Source: Sinohyriopsis cumingii (lineage: Eukaryota > Mollusca > Bivalvia > Unionida > Unionidae). Taken from it: a stretch of DNA of 64,000 nucleotides. The position numbers were made by a program, and so were the translations under genes. The notes under the pieces were generated by a model. That model made no database searches. It saw only the letters and a list, made by a program, of their open reading frames with translations, and was not told the DNA's origin. This document shows positions 30,101 to 38,379 of this stretch, piece after piece. Where the stretch lies: contig CM068825.1 in NCBI GenBank assembly GCA_028554795.2, positions 153,404,053 to 153,468,052 on the forward strand, given 5' to 3'. Every line of letters begins with the position of its first letter. Within the stretch, counting starts at the first letter, position 1.

Positions 30101-31182
30101 GGGCATTTCAATCCACAATGCTTGTGTTGCTCTCGATTGTTATAACCATAATCACATTTCTCACAATAATAACTGTATCCCAGGAATCCGGTGATACTGG
30201 TAATGGTATCGAAATGGTCATCGTGATGATAGACATGAATGTATTTTCCGTCCTTAAAATCCTGGCCTCGAAACAACAGAGACCCGCGCATTTCTTGAGG
30301 GTGCACTTTCAAGGTGTAGCGTGGAGCTAGGGCATCTTGCAATTTTTGCATCTCAGGAATGCCACAGGGTGTGTCTTTGGACAGGCCAGCTTGTTGCAAG
30401 AGGAGTTCTGCTTCGTTTCGTTGTTTGGTTCGGTTCGATTTTCGAATGTTCTCCCAGGTTCTTTTCCATTCTACCGTGTCGTTCTTGTTGGCATAGGTTC
30501 GTCCCACCACGATGGCTCGAGGTAAACACATCTGGTCTTGAGGGTTGTTAATTCGGACAAGACTTGTTTTGGTGTTGCGAAGGTCGTCCACCAATAACAT
30601 CTTTTTGCGTCCTGTCCCTTGAGGAAGAGAGACGTGAGCCATTTTCAGTGTGGCTTTACCATCGGTGATGTCAAACTGGTCATTAGATTGTTGTACGTGT
30701 TGAATCTTGTCCATGACTTTGGAAGGGGTTAGTTCTGCGGGTCTGCTAAACTCGATCCAAACAGGGGATTTCAAACCGTCGTGATCTATGGATAGTGTCA
30801 AGCGATCGTCTTCTTTGGGTTGACATTGTCGCTTGAGTGCAGTGAGCAAAGAATCCCACATCTCGGTGATAAACCCTTCTGCTTTCTCTAAGGGTACGTC
30901 GGCCTTGAAATCTTTAAACTTCACCGTGTAGGTGTAAACCGTGGTTCTAAATTTTCTAGAGGAGCGCTTTTCCGTCTCTCGAATGGAATAGTATTTTTCA
31001 GGGTTGACTAAGGGTGACGAACCTGGTTTAGAGGGTTCGGATTCTGGTTCACTCATGTCCTCTTCAAAATCACTGGCATGAATTTGTGCCAAGATTTCAT
31101 CCCTGGTACGAGGCGATAGATCACGTTTCTGCCTCTTACTTTCTTCTTCTTCTTTCTTCTCGAATGAATAGGATCGTTTCAT
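27160..31182 (-). CDS. polB: Protein-primed DNA polymerase B, full length
   Basis: 1340 aa, uninterrupted. Cys/His-rich zinc-finger-like segments occupy about residues 340-450. The 3'-5' exonuclease motifs are DFECMQ (about 472), HNLSGYDGQF (about 563) and YCRSDVDIL (about 690). Polymerase motifs are A, DVCSLYP (about 914); B, KVMLNCLWGKM (about 1107); and C, YFDTDSC (about 1200). This fits the Polinton polymerase, which starts DNA synthesis from a terminal protein. The first 300 residues are candidates for that primer region, which I cannot define. Near the C-terminus 14 residues present in A are missing (about 27345), outside the motifs. Confidence 0.96.
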   Translation of the reverse strand: MKRSYSFEKKEEEESKRQKRDLSPRTRDEILAQIHASDFEEDMSEPESEPSKPGSSPLVNPEKYYSIRETEKRSSRKFRTTVYTYTVKFKDFKADVPLEKAEGFITEMWDSLLTALKRQCQPKEDDRLTLSIDHDGLKSPVWIEFSRPAELTPSKVMDKIQHVQQSNDQFDITDGKATLKMAHVSLPQGTGRKKMLLVDDLRNTKTSLVRINNPQDQMCLPRAIVVGRTYANKNDTVEWKRTWENIRKSNRTKQRNEAELLLQQAGLSKDTPCGIPEMQKLQDALAPRYTLKVHPQEMRGSLLFRGQDFKDGKYIHVYHHDDHFDTITSITGFLGYSYYCEKCDYGYNNREQHKHCGLKCPGCLASPPCLSEEPVPCSTCLRTFVSPACHQQHLKTQGSQKKCACQLLRLCPTCGQGILTNNAKAHVCRGKKKCHICHHIVDLEHECYVQKYQPPPEKEDGHKKKGNFIFFDFECMQETGIHIPNFCVAHRACEKCIQEPIFSHCPHCSKIPGGREKIFRGPNTLADFAQWVYDPIDKTWSQEDIERYGDCHRHATVMAHNLSGYDGQFLLRYYTEHGTERPKVILNGAKIIFMQVGQVQFKDSMSYLAMPLSRMPKTFGMTEMAKGYFPHFFNTEANQHAVLPHLPEAHYYEPDNMRTEQREAFYAWYQAHASDPFDFQEEMLKYCRSDVDILRRCCGKFRELFMEHGRVDPLKEACTIAKACSLVYRQRFMPENTVAVISPQTTHYVKRQYSVKALRWLHYLCDKEDKWIQHARNGGGEKTIGTYSVDGWDLENPKIVYEFNGCLFHGCPVCYPDRDTKNQFLQRTMEDLYQDTCQRRLKLEQQGYQVVEMWEHEYDHRMKTDPEFKRLVETYQFMDPLNPRDSLYGGRTNATCLLYQADEEKGEEIKYLDVCSLYPYVCKYCRFPVGHPQLLTEHIDLKNIRQYEGLIKCKVLPPTNLYHPVLPHHCHGKLMFPLCHTCAETCNQDQPCHHSQEERALTGTWVSVELFKALDMGYQLLEVYEICHFPKTQQYHKGDPTQKGIFADYVGAFLKLKQEASGYPSWCHTPADQIQFKEKYYEQEGISLDHIEKNEGRRSFAKVMLNCLWGKMAQRPCLPKTEYLTEPSRYFQMIHDKTKYMKHVDVVREDLILVNYEEDLDFVQDDPFGNVIIAAYVTAHARLKLYEALELLEERVLYFDTDSCIYIHHPSQQHPDIEGDRLGAWTDEHPDDKILSFVSGGPKNYGYEYRDKQGEVHTTCKVKGLTLNHRTSRVVNFGVLTTYQPNKIVRLPTHHIVSRPLEKVYQIVYQKRVRLPNHFTLPYGHVGIGLYMKRNPRQDR

Positions 31183-31314
31183 CTTGAGTGCAAAACGTCA
31201 AATGACTCAAGTTCAAACACCATAGACTAATTTATAGTCATGGCAAACCAGCGTATATAAAAAAGTGTGTCTTGTCCTTTCACTATTCATTTCACTCTCA
31301 AACCGAGGAGAACG
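31183..31314. promoter_or_regulatory. Divergent promoter between PolB and the CCHC gene
   Basis: 132 bp between two ATGs. TATATAAAAAAG at 31254-31265 faces + toward the CCHC gene. For PolB on minus, GACTATAAATTAG at about 31225-31238 is the TATA candidate. Confidence 0.55.
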
Positions 31315-31806
31315 ATGGAAGAGACTACCCAGATGGAACGTTTCGTCAGAGCTTTGCGAGGGGTCATTAGAAAATTCTCTTCAGACCAGCCGACGGACTA
31401 CTCTCCTTCCTTTCGAGATAAGAGTCAGGATACTTGCTATATCTGTCAGAAGAAAGGGCATTGGTCTTCAGAGTGTCCAGACCGTCAAAAAAGAAAAAAG
31501 ACAGGGGCTAAAAAAGACAAAAGTCAAGATACCTGTTATTATTGTAAAGAAAAAGGACATTGGTCTCCAGATTGCCCAAAAAAGAAACAAGAGGAGTCAG
31601 AAGAAAAGAAGGATTCTTCAGAAGAAGAGAGGGATTCTTCGAAAGAAGAGAGGGATTCTTCAGAGGAAGAAGAGGAGGAAAAAAGACAATTCTATTTAAA
31701 AGAAGCAAAGAAACAGGAGAAAAAAAGAAGAAGGGAAGAAAGCGAGGAGGAAGAAGAAGAGGAAAAGAGTGTGACGGTGAAGAAATTAAAAAAACAGAGA
31801 GACTAA
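31315..31806 (+). CDS. Two CCHC zinc-knuckle protein with charged tail
   Basis: 163 aa from the ATG at 31315. Two knuckles fit C-X2-C-X4-H-X4-C: CYICQKKGHWSSEC and CYYCKEKGHWSPDC. These are followed by Ser/Glu repeats (KDSSEEERDSS) and an E/K-rich coiled-coil-like tail. Zinc knuckles of this kind bind single-stranded nucleic acid, so a role in replication or RNA handling next to PolB is plausible. It is on +, divergent from PolB. No stem-loop follows on this strand. Confidence 0.8.
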   Translation: MEETTQMERFVRALRGVIRKFSSDQPTDYSPSFRDKSQDTCYICQKKGHWSSECPDRQKRKKTGAKKDKSQDTCYYCKEKGHWSPDCPKKKQEESEEKKDSSEEERDSSKEERDSSEEEEEEKRQFYLKEAKKQEKKRRREESEEEEEEEKSVTVKKLKKQRD

Positions 31807-32032
31807 ACAAGGAGAAAGAAGAAGTCAATGAACTTTTAATTAAAGTGTTCTGTGGTGAATTGTGAATTGGATTGTAACAATGGATAAAATAATACATGAA
31901 TGATATAAGGTAAGTGTCTTTGAGTTTTGATTTTAAAATAAGAAGCTACACTCACGCACTCATACACAGACACGTACTATAAGGGTAAAATGGGTGGGGT
32001 TTATTTTTGAGTTATTGGCAAATTGAAATTAT

Positions 32033-32071
32033 ATTTCTTTTCGAGAAATGTGGGTGGCCCTGAAAAGGGCC
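32033..32071 (-). terminator. Histone-mRNA-type 3' end, copy 5
   Basis: On minus: GGCCCT-TTTC-AGGGCC (32071-32056) with a perfect ACCCA 3' flank, then TCTCGAAAAGAAAT (32046-32033). It serves the minus-strand gene at 32195-32656; the 3' UTR before the stem is about 120 nt. Confidence 0.75.
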
Positions 32072-32194
32072 TTTTTATTTTGGTGTAGGGGTGAGTTTAA
32101 CCAATCAACTTTAACTGCCTTAAGCCTTTGCCACGGCCAAGGCCTACTTCTGATGATTGGGTTGAAATCACTAAGGGTGGTACGACAGGCTTAG

Positions 32195-32656
32195 TCACAG
32201 GGTTGGCGTGTTTAGCTCGGGAATTCGTATTCTCTTCGGTCGTGATAAAGAAGTCTGATACATTTGTTTCAGACTTCTTAACTCCGCTAAAATGTCCAAC
32301 AGTACCGTAGCCGTTTGATTTTCACCCTCTTGTTTCTTTGCTGCTACTTCTTCTTGCTGTTGTTGCTATTGTTTTTTTCTTACCTCTTCTTGTTGCTGTT
32401 GCTGTTGCTGTAGGAGAAAAGCTTGTTCCGCTTCCTTTTGTCGTTGCATAAATTTCTCCAATTCTTCTTTCTGTTTCTGTCTAAAATTCTCCACTTGCGG
32501 TAACGAAGAAGGTAACGAAGGTTCCGGAACAAATTCTTGCGAGGTAAGAAAATCCACAAAATCCCAATGTACCTCTTCTGAAAGTAAGTCCGGGTTCCCT
32601 TGGGCAGTCTCCCCTGCTGGTGCACCCCAATGGATCGTTTTCTGAGTTTCCGTCAT
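32195..32656 (-). pseudogene. Gln-rich terminal-cassette protein with in-frame TAG
   Basis: The frame runs from ATG 32656 (MTETQKTIHWG) to TGA 32195-32197. It is broken only by a TAG at 32364-32366 directly within a Gln/Glu-rich stretch (96 codons before, about 56 after). The sequence after the stop still looks coding (Gln run, then a basic Arg/Pro tail). CAG to TAG is a single change, so this is recent decay or a readthrough site. No homologue is visible in A or C within the window. A TATA-like CTATATAG lies at about 32704-32711. Confidence 0.6.
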
Positions 32657-32820
32657 GTTGAATCACTGTCGCATAGATTGACTGCACACAAGCGCTAGCG
32701 AATCTATATAGACCAACTGACGTCACAGACTACTCTCTTCGGATTGGATGCGGGCTGACTGAATTTTGTAACGCGTGTTTGGATTGGTGAATGAACTCAA
32801 TCCGTTTTAATCCTACCTCT

Positions 32821-32831
32821 ACCTATAAATA
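32821..32831 (+). promoter_or_regulatory. TATA box of the 77-aa gene
   Basis: CCTATAAATAAG, about 50 nt before the ATG at 32876. Confidence 0.55.
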
Positions 32832-32875
32832 AGCGCAGTTCAGTGCATTGATTCACTTGTTCTCGTCGCTTCAAG

Positions 32876-33109
32876 ATGTGGACCGATGTGCAATCTTCTA
32901 CGCTTGTGTCTTCCATGATGTTCCGGACGGACATACCCATGTATGTCCGATCCAAGTGGACCATTGTCCACAGGACAAACACCAGCCTGTGGATACGTAG
33001 GATCTACGTTGAAAGACAAGGATGCCTGAAAAGAGTGCTGATTTACGGACCAACAGTGAGACGTAGCCTAAGGACAAGAAGAAGACCAATGCGGTACCCT
33101 TTATGTTAA
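32876..33109 (+). CDS. Small basic outermost protein of the right end
   Basis: 77 aa, Arg-rich (RRSLRTRRRP near the C-terminus), no recognised domain. It is the outermost right-hand gene and is transcribed toward the TIR. Its stop is 24 nt before the stem-loop in the TIR. The TATA box and histone-type 3' end on both sides support a real transcription unit more than the protein sequence does. Confidence 0.5.
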   Translation: MWTDVQSSTLVSSMMFRTDIPMYVRSKWTIVHRTNTSLWIRRIYVERQGCLKRVLIYGPTVRRSLRTRRRPMRYPLC

Positions 33110-33124
33110 TGAATACATTAACAT

Positions 33125-33455
33125 AAACCCAAAGGCCCTTTTCAGGGCCAACCATATGTCTCGAAAAGAGATAGCCTTTCCATTGCCTAAATTTAAATTT
33201 AAATTTAAAAATTTTTTTAAAAAAAAAAATCCCATATTCAATTCCCCTTTTCCCTAGACAAGCCCAAACTCTATTCCCATGTTAATTTCCCCTTCCCCTT
33301 GTCCCTAGACAGACCCAAACTCTGTGTTAAATTCCCATTGTCCCTAGAGTTGCCCACGATTTTTCTCCATGTTAAATTTCCATTCTCCCTAGAGTTGCCC
33401 AGGGGTCTTTTTAATGCTAAGTCCCATTGTCCCTAGGGTGCCCCACTTAACTACT
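33125..33455 (-). repeat. Right terminal inverted repeat of element B
   Basis: Inverted copy of 16527-16854 with a few differences and small indels. It ends CTTAACTACT at 33455, followed by the duplicated target aatgat (33456-33461). Confidence 0.93.
33134..33176 (+). terminator. Histone-mRNA-type 3' end, copy 6 (inside right TIR)
   Basis: CCCAAA, GGCCCT-TTTC-AGGGCC (33134-33149), flank AACCA, then CTCGAAAAGAGATAGCC (33160-33176). Confidence 0.75.
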
Positions 33456-34099
33456 AATGATTGAGTGATGGCAAGTCAAACAGCTTGTTGTTTAGTAGGT
33501 GTAGGTGATGGTCCGTCGTAACGGCGTATTGTCTAGCAAATGAGGTGTTGGTCAATACTTAACTTGGTGATGTTCAGTCAAAATCTTGTGTTGGTTAGTG
33601 GAGTGTAGGTGTGGAATTTTAAAAACTGCAATTACCTTTTCAGTGCCATTTTGGTACGTAAATAAATAAAAATGGATACAAAAGAAATCTGATGTTAATT
33701 TTTAAAATTGCCATTCTCCTTGTACCGCAAATTTCGTATTTAATTTTAAAAGTATGGTATAAAGGTAAATGTCATCATAAGGACTAATTTTAAAATCCTC
33801 TTGTATCCCTAGTGTCATACTGATGTTAAACAAGTGGATTAATATTAAAGTTTCCTTGTGACCCATTTGTCGTATTTAAAAATGGAGGAGTCAAATTAAA
33901 TTCACTTGTACCCCTAAGGTCATATGTACCCACAGTGGCATCAATACCATTGGCGTTTCAAAGTGTTTGCAACGGGGAAGGACTAATTCCAAAGTCGGTT
34001 GAAAAGCACAGTATAGAACCAAACAGAGAGAACAGTATTTTACACCTACTTTGTAAAACAAATGGCAACTTGATATGGAGAGGATAGATCCAAGACGGT

Positions 34100-34930
34100 A
34101 TGAATGATCATATAGAAGTCGTCACTGATATTGACATCACAACACAGATGAGCGTGAATGATCACATAGAAGTCGTCACTGATATTGACATCACAACACA
34201 AATGAGCGTGAATGATCATAGAGAAGTCGTCACTGATATTGACATCACAACGCAAATGAGCGTGAATGATCATATAGAAGTCGTCACTGATATTGACATC
34301 ACAACGCAAATGAGCGTGAATGATCACATAGAAGTCGTCACTGATATTGACATCACAACACAAATGAGCGTGAATGATCATAGAGAAGTCGTCACTGATA
34401 TTGACATCACAACACAAATGAGCGTGAATGATCATAGAGAAGTCGTCACTGATATTGACATCACAACGCAAATGAGCGTGAATGATCATATAGAAGTCGT
34501 CACTGATATTGACATCACAACGCAAATGAGCGTGAATGATCATAGAGAAGTCGTCACTGATATTGACATCACAACATAAATAAGCGTGAATGATCATAGA
34601 GAAGTCGTCCGTGATATTGACATCACAACACAAATGAGCGTGAATGATCATAGAGAAGTCGTCACTGATATTGACATCACAACGCAAATGAGCGTGAATG
34701 ATCATAGAGAAGTCGTCACTGATATTGACATCACAACATAAATAAGCGTGAATGATCATAGAGAAGTCGTCCGTGATATTGACATCACAACACAAATGAG
34801 CGTGAATGATCATAGAGAAGTCGTCACTGATATTGACATCACAACGCAAATGAGCGTGAATGATCATAGAGAAGTCGTCACTGATATTGACATCACAACA
34901 TAAATAAGCGTGAATGATCATAGAGAAGTC
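34100..34930. repeat. 54-bp minisatellite, about 15 copies
   Basis: Unit contains AATGATCATAGAGAAGTCGT and GATATTGACATCACAAC. As 54 is a multiple of three, frames stay open on both strands; I regard those as non-coding. Confidence 0.95.
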
Positions 34931-34935
34931 GTCCG

Positions 34936-35078
34936 TTTTAATGTTTTTCTAATTTCGTGTTGTTTGTTTTTGTAATAATATTATTATGTTTCTTATCTTA
35001 CAGATGTTTAATGTTGTAAAGCGCTTAGAGCTTCTAAAGATTAGGCGCTATACAAAGTCCTCGTTATTATTATTATAC
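34936..35078 (+). repeat. SINE/LINE-type 3' tail inside the minisatellite
   Basis: TTGTAAAGCGCTTAGAGC, then TTAGGCGCTATACAAAG and a (TTA)n tail, a pattern common at the 3' ends of invertebrate SINEs. It splits the minisatellite into two arrays. The 5' part of the SINE is not recognised. Confidence 0.6.
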
Positions 35079-35510
35079 TGACATCACAACACGAATGAGT
35101 ATGATCATAGAGAAGTCGTAAGTGATATTGACATCACAACACAAATGAGTATGAATGATCGTAGGTAAGTAGTCAGTGATACTGACATCACAACACACAT
35201 GAGTATGAACGAACATAGAGAAATCGGCAGTGATACTGACATCACAACACACATGAGTATGAACGAACATAGAGAAATCGGCAGTGATACTGACATCACC
35301 ACACAAATGAGTATGAACGAACATAGAGAAATCGTCAGTGATACTGACATCACAACACAAATGAGCGTGAATGATCATAGAGAAGTCGTCAGTGATAATG
35401 ACATCACAGCACAAATAAGCATGAATGATCATAGAGAAGTCGTCAGTGATACTGACATCACAGCACAAATAAGCTTGAATGATCATAGAGAAGTCGTCAG
35501 TGATACTAGG
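35079..35510. repeat. Diverged second array of the 54-bp minisatellite
   Basis: About eight copies of the same unit, more varied than the first array (GTATGAACGAACATAGAGAA variants), beyond the SINE-like tail. Confidence 0.9.
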
Positions 35511-35580
35511 TTAGATAGGTATATTGGACTGGAGCCAGTCAACGAACAGTTGCATAGAGAACAGATTTTGTGCTTGATTC

Positions 35581-35700
35581 TGGATCGAACAGGTAGCTAA
35601 TGAAGGTTACAGAGCGAGGGAGGGGGTACAACCATTAAACTGGATCGAACAGGTAGCTAATGAAGGTTACAGAGCGAGGGAGGGGGTACAACCATTAAAC
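35581..35700. repeat. Perfect 60-bp tandem duplication
   Basis: 35581-35640 and 35641-35700 are identical, starting TGGATCGAACAGGTAGC. Confidence 0.98.
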
Positions 35701-35932
35701 TGGAGGCCTGGAATTTTCTTTCCATACAGACAATTTCAGTTTTTCACAAGATCATTTTTTAATCGGTTTTGGAGGGGGTTGTTATAAATCTGCGTAGGAA
35801 TACTTTCTTAAGATATGTGGACCGAACATTAAATGGTCCGTCCATAATATTTGATATGCCATGTCTATGCTGGAATCCATGATGTACGTTTCCAATGTAT
35901 ATATTTATGTTTAGGTAGGCCCAACTAGAGCT

Positions 35933-35937
35933 GGCGG
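35933..35937. repeat. Target-site duplication of element D, left
   Basis: GGCGG, matched by GGCGG at 50746-50750. With the neighbouring T (35932; 50745) it could be read as 6 bp. Confidence 0.75.
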
Positions 35938-36187
35938 AGCAGCAGGGGGGGGGGGCGAATCGGACATTTTGTCCAATCGTCATTTGGCTTAATTAATACT
36001 TTCTGCACTCAGCGGATCCGGTGTAGTCAGCGCCTGGTAAAAAAAAAACGACGTCGGTCCATCCTACACGACGGTGACGTCATTTGGTTTAATGCGCGCC
36101 GATCCCAGTTTTGTCAGCGTCCGGTAAACACAGCGACGACCGCGTCGATGTCATTACCCCCCCTGCTGCTAAGAAGTTATTTACAAT
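35938..36187 (+). repeat. Left terminal inverted repeat of element D
   Basis: About 250 bp, pairing with 50486-50745. It starts AGCAGCAG plus a G run (35945-35955). Its inner part has CCCCCCCTGCTGCT (36157-36170), the inverse of its own start. The inner edge abuts the ATPase stop codon. Confidence 0.93.
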
Positions 36188-36862
36188 TTAACCGAATATT
36201 TGGTCAAGTCCGATACGATATCGTGTCCGAGGATCATGTAAATTTATCGTTACAAATCCATGTGGGGTCGACTGAGCATGACTAAAAAAGTTTCGAAAAC
36301 CATTAAAGTCCATGTCACCGCCGCACCATGTCTGCCAAATATTTCGTAGCGTGTGTGTATCAACGCCGTTGAATACAGCAAGAATATTACAGTTGTCTCT
36401 GATTACTTTTGGAATCTGAGTGTATCGTTGAGTGACATATATCACGTCGGTGTTTTTATGCCTGCCTCTGGAAAATATCCTAGCTGGGTTTTTTTGATTG
36501 TCTAACATAACATCATCGTACACGACTAGATTGTTAACGTCGCCATCAATATCATCAATACCTGGTGCATCATTGATATCTGTAATAAACTCAATAACAT
36601 TTTTTTCAGCGATCGCTGATGCATTCTCGTTAAAATCTTTCAACACCTCGTAGCATCGTTGATCATCCACGCTAGGGGCGATTAAATACAACTTATCCCA
36701 CTTCATCCATCTCATTATTAAATTGAGTAACAATTGCGTCTTGCCGGATCCAGATGGTCCGATGATAATCATCCGGATCGAGTTTGGTAACGCTGCAACA
36801 TGCTTAACTGGTTCTCTTGTTTTAGTCGCCGAAAAATCAATTATATCCATATTTCTATACAT
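36188..36862 (-). CDS. FtsK/HerA-type genome-packaging ATPase, family 2
   Basis: 224 aa with Walker A GPSGSGKTQ (about residue 37) and Walker B LVVYDDVM (about 114), then RGRHKNTDVIYVTQRY. The family is the same as the A copy but strongly diverged. Stop TAA at 36188-36190 directly borders the TIR. If it starts at ATG 36862, only 5 bp separate it from the ATG of the divergent gene at 36868; the second Met (36850) is an alternative. Drives DNA into the capsid. Confidence 0.92.
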   Translation of the reverse strand: MYRNMDIIDFSATKTREPVKHVAALPNSIRMIIIGPSGSGKTQLLLNLIMRWMKWDKLYLIAPSVDDQRCYEVLKDFNENASAIAEKNVIEFITDINDAPGIDDIDGDVNNLVVYDDVMLDNQKNPARIFSRGRHKNTDVIYVTQRYTQIPKVIRDNCNILAVFNGVDTHTLRNIWQTWCGGDMDFNGFRNFFSHAQSTPHGFVTINLHDPRTRYRIGLDQIFG

Positions 36863-36867
36863 AAATT

Positions 36868-37409
36868 ATGGATCTATATTGTGTGAAGTGTAGAGTGCGT
36901 ACTGGCACAAATGATATGACAACCGTTACAACGAGAAATAACAGATCGGCGCTTACTGGTAAGTGTGTACAATGCGGTACAAAGAAATTTAGATTTATTT
37001 CTATTAGACCCGGGGATGTTTTAAAAAAAAGCGAGGAGGTGATATTGCAGCCAAGTTATCAAAACTCCCCGGAACACCGTGGGCAAAGTATCCAGGAGAA
37101 AAGCACCTCCCAGGATATAGCTACTGTGGCCCCGGAACACGATTAGATATCAGACTCGATGATCAAAATCAGCCCAAACCCGGTGAGTATCCAATAAACG
37201 CTATCGATAAGGCGTGTCATGCTCATGATGTTGCTTACTACAAAAGTAGCGATCTGCAACAGCGTCATATCGCGGATGTAAAATTAATTCACGCGTTAAA
37301 TGCTATTCCTGATAAATCATTCAAAGAAAAATTGGCTTCATGGTTGGTAAAATCGGCTATGAAAGGTAAATTAATGATTGGAAGCGGAGCTTCTCGCGCT
37401 GGTAATTGA
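36868..37409 (+). pseudogene. Zinc-ribbon plus phospholipase A2 region, frame change in A8 run
   Basis: The first frame (36868-37146) encodes a zinc ribbon: CVKCRVRTG and CVQCGTKK supply CxxC pairs. The second frame (open 37008-37409, no own ATG) encodes a phospholipase A2 domain with the YCGPGT calcium-loop motif and the catalytic HD pair in ACHAHDVAYY, as in parvovirus VP1 and adintovirus proteins used to breach endosomal membranes. The frames meet at a TTTTAAAAAAAAG tract (37019-37031). Either a programmed -1 frameshift (TTTAAAA or A-run slip) or a one-base indel links them. No known protein from this region would otherwise explain an ATG-less PLA2. Confidence 0.75.
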
Positions 37410-37434
37410 AAACGCTAGCGTTTATAATAACAAC
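37402..37434 (+). promoter_or_regulatory. Family-2 promoter of the integrase gene
   Basis: AATTGAAAACGC at 37404 is followed by a perfect palindrome AAACGCTAGCGTTT and TATAATAA, with the ATG 31 nt from the AATT. It begins within the stop region of the PLA2 frame. Confidence 0.6.
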
Positions 37435-38379
37435 ATGGAATCCATCTATTATTCTCCGAGAGGATACTGGAAGGGGAAGGCCGCAATTGGTAAACTCGCA
37501 AGCGCTGCAAAGGTAACAAAGGCCACTGCGGCTAATTGGTTATCCAAACAGGCTATATGGCAAATTTATCTACCACCGCCTAAACAAATCAACTTTTCGC
37601 GCTTTGATGTCAGCGTACCTAATGAAGTTCATCAGGCTGACATATTATTTCTGCCGCATGACAACGGTTACAAATACGCGCTAACCGTAGTTGATGTTGC
37701 GAGTCGATACAAACAAGCGGAGCCGTTAAAAACAAAGTCAGCAACTGAAGTAGCCGATGCGTTTGAGAGGATTTACCGAAGGGGTCCTCTGCGCTGGCCA
37801 AATCTATTACAAGCTGATCCTGGCAATGAATTTCGCGGCGCTGTTTTATCAACGCTGAAACATCATAGCGTCGCGATACGACGAGGTCATACTGCGCTAC
37901 ATCGTGATCAGGCAATTGTTGAACGATTCAATCGGACTCTTGCTGAACGGTTATTTGGATATCAATACGCGAAAGAATTCATCCAGGAAAAACGATCTCG
38001 TGAATGGGTCAAAAGGTTGCCAGGCGTAATTGCAGCGTTAAATAACGAGATTACCCGAGCAATCAACATGAAGCCCAGCGACGCGATTAAATACGAGTAC
38101 ATACCCGGAAGATCAAAAATAGATAGCGTTTCCAAGCCGATTCTCGGCAATGTCACTGTTAGATATCTGTATGAACCAGGAGAGCTTGAAGGCGGTAAAA
38201 AAAGAGCTACTGATCCTATTTGGAGTGTTACCACACATAACATATCAACGATAACACGATCAACTGGTAGACCACCGATCTATAGACTGGATTCAACTGC
38301 CCCACAGCGCGGATTTACTCGCGAGCAACTACAAGTGATACCTGACGATACTCAATTGCCCCCACGTGGCCTTAACTAG
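37435..38379 (+). CDS. Retrovirus-type DDE integrase, family 2
   Basis: 314 aa from the ATG at 37435; an upstream in-frame TTG is unlikely. The triad is D69 (QADILF), D128 (QADPGNEF) and E163 (IVERFNRTL), again 35 apart. An HTH-like/zinc-binding-type N-terminus (YYSPRGYWKGKAAI) resembles the A copy. The C-terminal SH3-like region is present (PIWSVTTHNI ... IYRLD) but the chromodomain is absent, so target choice probably differs from family 1. Its end overlaps the convergent polymerase gene by 8 bp. Confidence 0.94.
   Translation: MESIYYSPRGYWKGKAAIGKLASAAKVTKATAANWLSKQAIWQIYLPPPKQINFSRFDVSVPNEVHQADILFLPHDNGYKYALTVVDVASRYKQAEPLKTKSATEVADAFERIYRRGPLRWPNLLQADPGNEFRGAVLSTLKHHSVAIRRGHTALHRDQAIVERFNRTLAERLFGYQYAKEFIQEKRSREWVKRLPGVIAALNNEITRAINMKPSDAIKYEYIPGRSKIDSVSKPILGNVTVRYLYEPGELEGGKKRATDPIWSVTTHNISTITRSTGRPPIYRLDSTAPQRGFTREQLQVIPDDTQLPPRGLN

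Larger units (their letters stand above)
16527..33455 (-). mobile_element. Polinton element B (family 1), complete, about 16.9 kb
   Basis: Bounded by TIRs that begin 5'-AGTAGTTAAG at both ends, with a near-perfect 6-bp target duplication. Most genes are on minus: from right to left PolB, membrane-protein relic, ATPase, core proteins, integrase, minor capsid, pVI-like, MCP and three terminal cassettes. Beyond PolB lie a CCHC protein and two small genes. The protease and most of its neighbour are deleted; ATPase and penton are frameshifted; the MCP has a stop. PolB and integrase are intact, so the copy might still be replicated and integrated but could not mature virions alone. Confidence 0.95.
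33456..35937. other. Spacer between elements B and D
   Basis: 33456-34090 and 35701-35937 show nothing recognisable. The centre is filled by minisatellite arrays, a SINE-like tail and a tandem duplication, described separately. No gene seen. Confidence 0.6.

Noticed and set aside
34046..34921. Long open frames on both strands over the 54-bp repeats
   Set aside because: The frames exist only because the repeat unit is a multiple of three and lacks stops; they have no start context, promoter or relatives.
34100..35510. Regular repeats as a CRISPR-like array
   Set aside because: The units are head-to-tail without unique spacers, in eukaryotic DNA and without cas genes; this is a minisatellite.
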